A DNA stretch of 6,844 bases from Deltaproteobacteria bacterium (GTDB lineage Bacteria > Myxococcota > Myxococcia > Myxococcales > Myxococcaceae), in NCBI GenBank assembly GCA_016875515.1, contig VGRA01000138.1, positions 1-6,844 of the forward strand. Reading direction: 5' to 3'. This document shows, piece after piece, positions 1 to 5,742 of this stretch (positions within the stretch are counted from its first letter, which is position 1; the number at the start of each line of letters is the position of its first letter). The notes under the pieces were generated by a model. It saw only the letters and a list, made by a program, of their open reading frames with translations, made no database searches and was not told the origin of the DNA. The position numbers were made by a program, and so were the translations under genes.

Positions 1-601
1 GGGACATGTAGGAGAGCTTGCCCTTGATCTCCCCGGCCTTCGTCTGTTCAATCTGGTTGGCCGCCTTGGCGATGCCGAAGTCCAGCACCTTCACCGTGCC
101 GTCGAACGACACGAAGATGTTCTCCGGCGTGATGTCCCGGTGAACGATGTTGAGGGGGTTGCTGTAGATGTCCGCCTTCTGGTGCGCGTAGAAGAGCCCC
201 TCGCACACGGAGGACGCGATCTTCAGCGCGTACACCATGGGAAACGGAATCTCCTTGGTGTCCGCCTTCGGGATGATGCGACGCATGTCGCGCCCGAAGA
301 TGTACTCCATGGCGATGAAGTAGCTCTCGTTGATCTTCCCGAGATCGTAGATCTGCACGATGTTCGGGTGGTTCAGCTGCGCCGCCAGCTTGGCCTCGTT
401 CAGGAACATCTTCACGAACGAGCCCTGCTTGCTCAGGTGCGGGCGGATCCGCTTGATGACGATGGTCTTCTCGAACCCCTCCAGGCCGGCCTGCCGGGCG
501 AGGAAGATCTCCGCCATGCCGCCCACGGCAATTCGGTCCAGCAAGGTGTACTTGCCGAAACGCACCGCCTTTGCCCGCTGCTGGCCGTCCTGGGAAGCCA
601 T
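1..601 (-). CDS. Hanks-type Ser/Thr protein kinase, N-terminal part (runs off left edge)
   Basis: This is a eukaryotic-like Ser/Thr kinase that would transfer phosphate from ATP to protein targets. Reading leftward from ATG 601-599, 200 codons stay open to the window edge. The kinase domain starts near residue 18. It has a glycine loop (VGGMAE, 26-31), the ATP lysine in IVIK (K50), the helix-C Glu (E69), HRDITPEN (154-161, D156 as catalytic base) and DFG (174-176), and the sequence stops at GKLSYMS, just before the activation-segment PE motif. The Lys usual in HRDLKPEN is Thr here, a substitution seen in many myxobacterial kinases. No signal peptide or membrane segment precedes the domain, so this part is cytoplasmic; any C-terminal sensor lies outside the window. 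It follows the methyltransferase gene by 9 bp, which suggests one transcript. No clear Shine-Dalgarno sequence is visible. Whether it is the orthologue of a characterised kinase such as Pkn14 cannot be decided. Confidence 0.95.
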   Translation of the reverse strand, partial: MASQDGQQRAKAVRFGKYTLLDRIAVGGMAEIFLARQAGLEGFEKTIVIKRIRPHLSKQGSFVKMFLNEAKLAAQLNHPNIVQIYDLGKINESYFIAMEYIFGRDMRRIIPKADTKEIPFPMVYALKIASSVCEGLFYAHQKADIYSNPLNIVHRDITPENIFVSFDGTVKVLDFGIAKAANQIEQTKAGEIKGKLSYMS

Positions 602-610
602 TTGGAGGGG

Positions 611-1612
611 CTACCCTAGCCGTTCGCGGCGGCCGCTGTCAGTCCCTACTGCGAGCACCTGCAGCCCGTGCGGGCTGTCCGGGTGGGCCGGAAAGTCCGG
701 CCCCGGTGACAGCCGCTCGGCGCCCCGGACGGCCCGCCCCGCCCGGGCGAGCCCCTCCTTCACCGCGGCCGCGTGGCGGGCAGGGGCCAGCCCGGACAGG
801 TTGCAGCAGGCGAGCAGCGTCCCCCCCGGGGCCAGGACCGCGGCCGCCTGCGCCACCAGGTCCGGGTAGTCCCTCGCCGCGCTGAAGCGGCTGTGGCGCG
901 TGGTGGCAAACGACGGCGGGTCCAGGATGACCAGGTCGAACGACTCCCCCTTCTTGTCCAGCCGCTTGAGCCACTCGAAGACGTCCCCTGCCGCGAAGTC
1001 CCGGCGGTCCACCGGCAGGCCGTTGAGCCGGTGGTTGTCCTCCCCCCAGTCCAGCACGCGCCGCGAGGCGTCCACGTTGAGCGCGCGCGAGGCCCCGCCC
1101 ACCCGCGCCGCCACGGAGAAGCCGCAGGTATAGGAGAACGTGTTGAGCACGGACTTTCCCGCCGCGTGCGCCCGCACCCAGGCGCGCGCCTCGCGCATGT
1201 CCAGGAACAGCCCCACCGAGAGCCCTGCCCCCGGGCGGATGCCGAACCGGAGGCCGTTCTCCTCTACCACGCAGGAGTCCACCGGGACGCCCCGGGACGG
1301 CAGCGCAGGGCTCACCTCGGCGCGGGCGGTGTTGGAGAGGACGCGGGCCTCGCGGGGGCGGCGCTTCACGTACACCGCGCGCGGCCCCCACGCGGCCACC
1401 GCGGCGTCCAGCACCGCCGCCTCCTCCGCTCCCGACAGCTCCCGGTACAGGCTCAGCACCACCGCGTCCCCGAAGCGGTCCGCGGTCAGGCCGGGCAGCC
1501 CATCCGCCTCGGCGTTGGCCAGCCGGTAGCAGGTGAGCCCCGGGACGGCGGCGAGCGCGTGCCGGGCCTCCGCAGCACGGCGCATCTGGAACACAATGAG
1601 GGAGGAATCCAC
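611..1612 (-). CDS. RlmI-like class I SAM-dependent methyltransferase lacking the PUA domain
   Basis: This is a predicted RNA methyltransferase of the RlmI/RlmK-like group (PF10672 type), 333 residues. The protein starts almost directly at the family's linker motif (ADGLPGL, 36-42, followed by a TADRFGD strand), so the N-terminal PUA RNA-binding domain is missing. The GLFLDMR segment (134-140) leads into SAM motif I (LNTFSYTCGFS, 156-166). The acidic residue after strand 2 is D181, followed by LDWGEDNHRLNG (187-198), and the DPPSF catalytic-site motif is at 231-235. Where RlmI has an SCSGL motif with the nucleophilic Cys, this protein has NLSGL (271-275), with two Cys just before it (269-270), so m5C chemistry is uncertain. 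The start taken is GTG 1612; an internal ATG at 1585 would remove nine residues. Neither start has a good ribosome binding site. The stop is 9 bp upstream of the kinase start. The family is secure; substrate and position modified are not known. Confidence 0.88.
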   Translation of the reverse strand: MDSSLIVFQMRRAAEARHALAAVPGLTCYRLANAEADGLPGLTADRFGDAVVLSLYRELSGAEEAAVLDAAVAAWGPRAVYVKRRPREARVLSNTARAEVSPALPSRGVPVDSCVVEENGLRFGIRPGAGLSVGLFLDMREARAWVRAHAAGKSVLNTFSYTCGFSVAARVGGASRALNVDASRRVLDWGEDNHRLNGLPVDRRDFAAGDVFEWLKRLDKKGESFDLVILDPPSFATTRHSRFSAARDYPDLVAQAAAVLAPGGTLLACCNLSGLAPARHAAAVKEGLARAGRAVRGAERLSPGPDFPAHPDSPHGLQVLAVGTDSGRRERLG

Positions 1613-1674
1613 GGGCGGAGGCGGAGCGTACCGCCCCGTCCCCCGCTGTGACAGGCTGCAAGCGGCCCCCGTCC
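1613..1674. promoter_or_regulatory. Divergent intergenic region
   Basis: This 62-bp gap separates the divergent methyltransferase and STT3-like genes and should hold promoters for both. It is GC-rich, and I see no convincing -35/-10 pair or sigma-54 element. A small inverted repeat (GGCGG 1620-1624 / CCGCC 1631-1635) is the only structure and could be chance at this GC content. If the membrane protein starts at GTG 1648 instead of ATG 1675, the gap shrinks to 35 bp. Confidence 0.35.
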
Positions 1675-3756
1675 ATGTCCGCCGCTCGCACCGCCCTGAT
1701 GCGCCCCGTCTCCTGGCTGCTGCTTCTGCTCGCGGTGGGAGTGGCGGTGCGCCTGTCCTGGTGGCCGCAGACGTTCCAAGCGGACGGGGTGATGCTGCAG
1801 CCCACCGACTCGCCCTACTACGCCCGGTTCGCCCAGCTGCAGCTCCGGGCCTTCCCCCGGTTCGAGCCCTTCGACGCCTACGTGAACGCCCCCGAGGGGG
1901 CCACCATCATCTGGCCGGCGCTGCACACCGGGCTGGTCATGCTGGCGGCGTGGGCCGCGGGGCCGGGGCGCGAGGAGGCCGGCGTGGCCTTCGTGGACCT
2001 GGGCGCCTTCGTCCTGGACTCGGTGCTGCTGTGGTGGCTTCTGCGGCGCCGCGGCGGGGAGCCCCTCGCGTGGCTCGCCGTGGCCACGGTGGGGCTGCTG
2101 CCGGTGGTGACGGCCAACACGGGACTGGGCAACGCGGACCACCACGTCCACGAGCCCTACCTGGCCGCCGCCACCGCCTGGCTGTTCGCGGAGGCGCTCG
2201 CGGAGGGCTCGGTGCGGCGCGCGGCCTGGACCGGGGCGCTCGCGGGGGCGGCGCGGCTGCTCACCCCCATGGGCTTCCTGCTGGTCTTCCCGCTCGCGGC
2301 CGCGCTTCCCCTCTACGCCTTGCGCCACCGGGGGCAGCCGCTGCCGTGGGGCAGGCTGGGGCTCGCCCTGGGCGCGGGCGCGGCGGCGGCGGCGTGGGCC
2401 GGGGCCTTCCTGTCTGGACAGGCGGGTTCGCTCTCCTACGTGGAGTGGACCTCCTTCCAGCCGCTGGCCTCGCTGGCGGCCGGGCTGGGCGCAGGCGCGC
2501 TCGCCGAGGCGGTGCGGGACCGCCGCCGGGCCCTGCGGATGCTCGGGGCGGCGGGGCTCGTCGCAGCCCCCCTGCTTCCCGAGCTCGCCCACGGGCTGCA
2601 GGATCTCCTGGGAAAGGACGCCCTGCTCGCCGCGGTGCAGGAGTCCCAGCCGGGCTGGGCCCACCCGGGCTGGCTCGCGGACATGCTGGAGCTGCTGGGG
2701 GCGCTGGGGCTGCTTCTGCTGGCCGTGGTGGCGCGGGACTTCCGCGCGCGCGGCACCGCCGAGGCGGCCGTCACGCTGGCGACCGCGGCAGCGTGGCTGT
2801 CTTGTACGCTCTTGCAGGTCCGATTCCTCCAGCCGGCGGCCGGGCCGCTCGGGCTGGGACTGGCGCTCGGCTTCACCTCCCTGCACGGGGCGTGGCCGCG
2901 GGGGCAGCGACTGCTGGGGCTGGGCGCGGTGGGCGTGGCGCTCCTGCACGCAGCCGCCGTGGCCGCTGGTCGGGTGCCCACGTGGGAGGACGGCCCCATG
3001 GAGGAGGCCCGGCTGCGCCCGGTGATGGACTTCCTCCGCGAGCACACCCCGGCCCCCGCTGACCCGCTGGACGGGCGCACGCCGCCGGACTGGAGCGTGG
3101 TGGCGAGCAACGACTGGGGGCACCTCGTCACCCTCTGGGGCCAGCGGGGCGCGGTGGCCACCCCCTTCTCGCAGGCCCCGGTGCACGTGCGCGGCAACGC
3201 CCGGGCCGCAGCCATCCTGGCGGCGACCTCGGACGAGGCGGCGTGGCGGCTCTGCCAGCAGTCCGCCGCGCGCTACGTGCTGGTGTCCCCGGGGCCGGTG
3301 GCGGGCGCCTCGCCGGAGCAGCTGTCGGCGGGGCTCCACCGGAGGCTCTTGCAGCACGCGGCCACCCGGGAGGGCGAGGCGTCCGGCCACTTTGCGCTCG
3401 TGCTCGACGCACCGGGCGGACGGGGCGGGGGGGACGGGCGCCCCTTCGGCCGGCTGTTCGAGGTGGTGCCGGGGGCGCTGCTTGAGGGGACCGCCTCCCC
3501 CGGGAGCGAGGTGCGGGCGGAGCTCCGGCTGCGCTCCAACACCTTGGAACTGCTGACCGCGGTGCACGCCGGGCGCGCGGGCGCAGACGGCCGCTACGGG
3601 CTGAGGGTGGCGCTGGCCTCCGAGCCGCTCGGCGCGGTGGCGCCGCTGGGCCCGTGGAAGGTGGTGGTGGACGGCACCGGGCAGGCGGTGGACGTCCCGG
3701 CGCAGGCGGTGCGCGGCGGGCTCGCTGTGCCCGTCCCCGCGGCCCCTGCCCGCTGA
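1675..3756 (+). CDS. STT3-like oligosaccharyltransferase-family integral membrane glycosyltransferase
   Basis: This 693-residue protein (from ATG 1675) has a polytopic membrane part (about residues 12-435, roughly 11-13 hydrophobic segments) and a soluble, probably periplasmic C-terminal part. Several landmarks match STT3/AglB/PglB enzymes, which move glycan from a polyprenyl carrier to protein. In the first loop there is DSPYYAR (45-51) followed by FP..EPFDAY..APEG...WP. The second acidic motif is ADHHVHE (154-160). An ExQP motif (E323 in QESQP) lies where external loop 5 carries the SVSE/TIxE glutamate. A C-terminal SNDWGH (478-483) sits at the WWDYG position and is followed by an STT3-like stretch (LVTLWGQRGAVATPF). 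The two Trp residues that contact the acceptor sequon are therefore replaced. An in-frame GTG at 1648 would add nine residues (with a Cys at 4); I prefer ATG because the hydrophobic segment follows directly. No lipid-carrier or glycan-assembly genes are visible nearby. Family assignment is by motif reading; the acceptor is unknown. Confidence 0.72.
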   Translation: MSAARTALMRPVSWLLLLLAVGVAVRLSWWPQTFQADGVMLQPTDSPYYARFAQLQLRAFPRFEPFDAYVNAPEGATIIWPALHTGLVMLAAWAAGPGREEAGVAFVDLGAFVLDSVLLWWLLRRRGGEPLAWLAVATVGLLPVVTANTGLGNADHHVHEPYLAAATAWLFAEALAEGSVRRAAWTGALAGAARLLTPMGFLLVFPLAAALPLYALRHRGQPLPWGRLGLALGAGAAAAAWAGAFLSGQAGSLSYVEWTSFQPLASLAAGLGAGALAEAVRDRRRALRMLGAAGLVAAPLLPELAHGLQDLLGKDALLAAVQESQPGWAHPGWLADMLELLGALGLLLLAVVARDFRARGTAEAAVTLATAAAWLSCTLLQVRFLQPAAGPLGLGLALGFTSLHGAWPRGQRLLGLGAVGVALLHAAAVAAGRVPTWEDGPMEEARLRPVMDFLREHTPAPADPLDGRTPPDWSVVASNDWGHLVTLWGQRGAVATPFSQAPVHVRGNARAAAILAATSDEAAWRLCQQSAARYVLVSPGPVAGASPEQLSAGLHRRLLQHAATREGEASGHFALVLDAPGGRGGGDGRPFGRLFEVVPGALLEGTASPGSEVRAELRLRSNTLELLTAVHAGRAGADGRYGLRVALASEPLGAVAPLGPWKVVVDGTGQAVDVPAQAVRGGLAVPVPAAPAR

Positions 3757-3836
3757 CCCACCGGGGAGATGCCAGTTGACAACTGGCGCGGACGCCAAGT
3801 CTCCACAGGCGTGGTTTTCCGCTCGAGCGACAATCG
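3757..3836. promoter_or_regulatory. Intergenic region before the mrpA-like gene
   Basis: This 80-bp gap lies between the STT3-like stop and the mrpA-like start, with a perfect palindrome in its first half. A TTGACA hexamer (3776-3781) sits inside the palindrome, but no plausible -10 box lies 16-18 bp further on, so I do not call a sigma-70 promoter. The ribosome binding site of the next gene is at best a weak GAG at 3825-3827. The region probably holds the promoter of the mrpA-mrpB-like pair. Confidence 0.4.
3771..3787. repeat. Perfect palindrome, operator or hairpin
   Basis: The sequence GCCAGTTGACAACTGGC reads the same on both strands around a single central base (8-bp arms). As RNA it would form a 7-bp stem with a 3-nt loop, starting 15 nt after the STT3-like stop codon. 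No T-tract follows, so an intrinsic terminator is unlikely. An operator for the mrpA-like gene, about 50-66 bp upstream of its ATG, is the better reading. A second inverted repeat, TGGCG (3784-3788) / CGCCA (3793-3797), overlaps it, so the two stems could not form at the same time. Confidence 0.55.
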
Positions 3837-4418
3837 ATGAGCACGCAAGATCCATCACCCCTCTCCGGGGGCGAGCTGGCGCATGCCCCCCGCAACCCCC
3901 TGTCCTCCGTGAAGATTGCCCTCCAGTCGCTGAGGCGGGAGGCGCCTGGCCCCCGGACTCACCTGGCCCTGCGCGAGGTCCGGCGGATGGAGCGGCTGCT
4001 GAGCGCGCTGGCCGAGTGGGGCCGCGACGTGGCGCACGACGACGGGGCCAGTCCCCTGCCGGAGCTGCTCGGGGGCGCGGCCGACGAGGTCCGGGAGGAG
4101 CTGCAGCTGCGGGGGGCACGCATGGCGTTCAGCGTCCCGTCCGAGCCGCTGCCCCCCGTGCGGTGTGCCCCCTTGAGGACGCGCCCCCTGCTGGCGCAAC
4201 TTCTCCTGGAGTGCGCGGACCGGGCAGGCCCCCACCTTCAGCCTGCGCAGCTGACGGCCTGGGAGGGCGGGGTGGAACTGGTGCTGGAGGCATCGGGGCT
4301 GTCCAGCGCCGGTGGGGCCCGGGCGTGCCTGGCGGCGCAGGGTGCGCTGCTCGTCCCCACGGGCGGCCGGGCCCGCGCACGTGGGCCGGACGCCGTGTCG
4401 AGCCGGTTCGCGCCATGA
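3837..4418 (+). CDS. mrpA: MrpA-like histidine-kinase-related protein with degenerate ATP-binding domain
   Basis: This is a small soluble protein of 193 residues with no sensor domain, signal peptide or membrane segment. An H-box (HAPRNPLSSVKIALQSL, His16) opens a HisKA-type dimerisation helix, with the second helix ending near residue 61 (ALREVRRMERLLSAL). The rest follows the order of a kinase catalytic domain but lacks its ATP-binding residues. The N-box position reads LLLECADRA (122-130) instead of NLLxNAxDA, and the DxGxG position reads EASGL (151-155). It could accept or remove phosphate but probably cannot autophosphorylate, resembling in layout the phosphotransferases ChpT and Spo0B; this is an analogy, not homology shown here. 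The stop overlaps the start of the sigma-54 activator gene by 4 bp (ATGA), so the two are probably translationally coupled. The gene symbol rests mainly on the order mrpA-mrpB-mrpC known from M. xanthus. Alternatively it is a decayed kinase. Confidence 0.68.
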   Translation: MSTQDPSPLSGGELAHAPRNPLSSVKIALQSLRREAPGPRTHLALREVRRMERLLSALAEWGRDVAHDDGASPLPELLGGAADEVREELQLRGARMAFSVPSEPLPPVRCAPLRTRPLLAQLLLECADRAGPHLQPAQLTAWEGGVELVLEASGLSSAGGARACLAAQGALLVPTGGRARARGPDAVSSRFAP

Positions 4419-4544
4419 GCCTGCCAGGGACGCTGCTGCTGGTGGACGACGACCGGGCGCTGATGGAGACGCTGGCGTCAGAGCTGGACGGGCTGGAGGT
4501 GGTGATGGCGGCCTCCGGCCAGGAGGCGCTGCGGCGCGCGTCCG

Positions 4545-4556
4545 AGCAGGCCGTGG
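4545..4556 (+). other. Apparent internal receiver deletion junction
   Basis: On the 5' side the translation matches receiver strands 1-2 (LLLVDDD to GQEALRRASEQ). On the 3' side it matches the receiver-to-AAA+ linker (VEALSLVLERAL). The phosphorylation-site segment (LLDxxMPxxDG) and the K-P switch segment expected between them are absent. The junction is in frame, so about 200 bp appear to be missing. I see no direct repeat at the junction. Confidence 0.65.
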
Positions 4557-4588
4557 AGGCGCTGTCGCTGGTGCTGGAGCGGGCGCTG

Positions 4589-4601
4589 GGCGCGCGCCCC
4601 G
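4589..4601 (+). other. Frameshift 1 in the mrpB-like gene (CG run)
   Basis: Upstream coding is in the frame of ATG 4415 (LERALGAR). Downstream coding (ARKVQALAEAPPVPVKMDDVVG) is in the frame containing GTG 4611. The change falls in an alternating GC run followed by four C. Restoring one GC dinucleotide gives GARAPARKVQ, and removing one C gives GARPARKVQ; both read well. Confidence 0.7.
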
Positions 4602-5057
4602 GCCCGCAAGGTGCAGGCGCTCGCCGAGGCGCCCCCCGTCCCGGTCAAGATGGACGACGTGGTGGGGAGTACGCCCGCCATGCTGCGGCTGCTGAAGGAC
4701 ATCGGCAAGGTGGCGGCCAGCCGCGCCACGGTCCTCATCTACGGCGAGAGCGGTGCGGGCAAGGAGCTGATCGCCCGCGTCATCCACGCCTACACCGACG
4801 ACACCGTCCGTCCGTTCGTGGGCATCAATTGTTCGGCCATCGTGGACACGCTGCTGGAGAGCGAGCTGTTCGGCCACGAGCGGGGGGCGTTCACCGGGGC
4901 GAGCGCCGCCAAGCCCGGCAAGTTCGAGGTGGCCGAGCACGGCGCGGTGTTCCTCGGCGAGATTGGAGACCTGTCGCCGCAGCTTCAGGCGAAGCTGCGG
5001 CGGGTGTTGCAAGAGCGCGAGTTCGAGCGCGCGGGGGGCGTGCGCCACATCCCGGTG

Positions 5058-5064
5058 CGCGCGG
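5058..5064 (+). other. Frameshift 2 in the mrpB-like gene (CG run)
   Basis: Upstream coding ends ...GGVRHIPVRA and downstream coding resumes RVVATTHRDL one frame over, within GTGCGCGCGGG. Adding one GC dinucleotide gives 15 residues between the GG and the TH of the ATTH motif, the same spacing as NtrC (GGYAPVKVDVRIIAATH). A 2-nt loss is therefore favoured over a 1-nt gain. Confidence 0.72.
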
Positions 5065-5628
5065 GTGGTGGCGACCACGCACCGGGACCTGGCGGCGGAG
5101 GTGGCGGCGGGGCGCTTCCGCGAGGACCTCTACCAGCGGCTCAAGGTCATCACCCCGCAGCTGCCCCCGCTGCGCGAGCGGCGCCTGGACATCCCCGCGC
5201 TCGTCCACCACCTGCTCCACCGCATCAACGACAAGGTGCACAAGCAGGTGACGCGCGTGCCGCCGGAGGTGATGGAGCGGCTGCAGTCCCTGCCCTGGCG
5301 CGGCAACGTGCGGGAACTGGAGAACGTCCTCACCCGGGCGGTGGTGCTGCCCCACGAGGTGCTGTCGGCCGAGCACCTGCCGGTCCCCGTCCCCCCCACC
5401 GGGCAGCAGCTGGACGGGCTGGCGCCCTCCGGGGATGGGGACGCCCCCATCCCCACGCTGGAGGAGGCGGAGCGGCAGCTCATCGTCCGGGCGCTGAAGG
5501 CCACCGGCGGACACAAGGGGCGCACCTGCGATCTGCTCGGCATCAGCCGCCCAACGCTCGAGCGCGAGCTGCTGAAGTTCAACCTCGGCGGCCCTGGCCC
5601 GCTTGAACATTCCGTGGAGGGGCCGCGG

Positions 5629-5656
5629 GCGCGTTGAAACGATCCGTTCAACGCGC
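5629..5656. repeat. Perfect 10-bp inverted repeat with 8-nt spacer
   Basis: GCGCGTTGAA (5629-5638) is repeated as its reverse complement TTCAACGCGC (5647-5656). The mrpB-like stop codon (5635-5637) lies in the left arm. As RNA this is a strong stem, but GTGTGTCC follows rather than a T-tract, so an intrinsic terminator is doubtful. Its centre is about 110 bp upstream of the transcription start predicted from the sigma-54 element, a usual distance for an activator-binding site. It may serve as hairpin, activator site or both. Confidence 0.6.
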
Positions 5657-5680
5657 GTGTGTCCAGGGCAAGCAAAGGGC

Positions 5681-5697
5681 TTGACCTTCGTGGTCAA
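5681..5697. promoter_or_regulatory. Inverted repeat TTGACC-N5-GGTCAA, putative operator
   Basis: TTGACC (5681-5686) and GGTCAA (5692-5697) are perfect inverted 6-bp arms with a TTCGT spacer. The centre is about 63 bp upstream of the predicted mrpC-like transcription start. It shares TTGA...TCAA half-sites with the larger repeat at 5629-5656 at nearly equal spacing (N9 and N10). It resembles an FNR-type box only loosely. It is a candidate site for the mrpB-like activator or for autoregulation by the Crp-type protein. Confidence 0.5.
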
Positions 5698-5725
5698 TGG
5701 CAAAGTCGGCCCGGCAACGGGGACC

Positions 5726-5742
5726 TTGGCACGACACTTGGA
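5726..5742 (+). promoter_or_regulatory. Putative sigma-54 (RpoN) promoter of the mrpC-like gene
   Basis: TTGGCACGACACTTGGA matches the -24/-12 pattern TGGCACG-N4-TTGCW with correct spacing; the one clear departure is GG where the -12 element usually has GC. Transcription would start near 5752, giving a leader of about 17 nt before ATG 5770. It fits the M. xanthus precedent, where mrpC expression needs the NtrC-type activator MrpB. Confidence 0.6.

Larger units (their letters stand above)
4415..5637 (+). pseudogene. mrpB: MrpB-like NtrC-type sigma-54 activator, receiver-deleted and twice frameshifted
   Basis: An intact copy would be a response regulator: receiver, AAA+ sigma-54 activation domain and Fis-type HTH. 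ATG 4415 overlaps the mrpA-like stop. Residues 1-45 are a receiver start (VDDD acid pocket at 10-13), but the text then jumps to the linker (AVEALSLVLERALGAR), omitting about 65-70 residues with the phospho-acceptor Asp and conserved Lys. Near 4590-4600 the frame changes. The AAA+ core then reads well: Walker A GESGAGKE (4743-4766), ELFGHE, and GAFTGA (4884-4901). Walker B reads FLGEIGD instead of FLDEIGD (Gly codon 4956-4958). Near 5058-5064 the frame changes again. The remainder (5062-5637) holds REDLYQRL, LPPLRERRLDIP, PWRGNVRELENV and a C-terminal HTH (GISRPTLERELLKF). Repaired, it would be about 408 residues, short of an NtrC-type protein by roughly the missing receiver. It is either a true pseudogene or an intact gene with sequence errors; the family is certain. 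Confidence 0.85.

Noticed and set aside
611..1651. Plus-strand frames of 169-292 codons opposite the methyltransferase
   Set aside because: The minus-strand frame has SAM motif I and DPPSF in the proper order; the plus-strand frames show only Arg/Pro-rich sequence.
3776..3804. Sigma-70 promoter based on TTGACA at 3776
   Set aside because: The hexamer is explained by the palindrome, and no -10-like sequence occurs at 16-18 bp.
1486..4119. Very long open frame on the minus strand (877 codons) antisense to the STT3-like gene
   Set aside because: It is Pro/Arg/Gly-rich with no recognisable domain and lies opposite a gene with clear family motifs and membrane segments. Long antisense frames are expected at this GC content.
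3776..5251. Single plus-strand frame that would fuse the 3776 region, the mrpA-like gene and the activator
   Set aside because: Only the part after ATG 4415 (the receiver remnant) is meaningful. The upstream part is out of frame with the H-box protein, and the downstream part is out of frame with the AAA+ domain.
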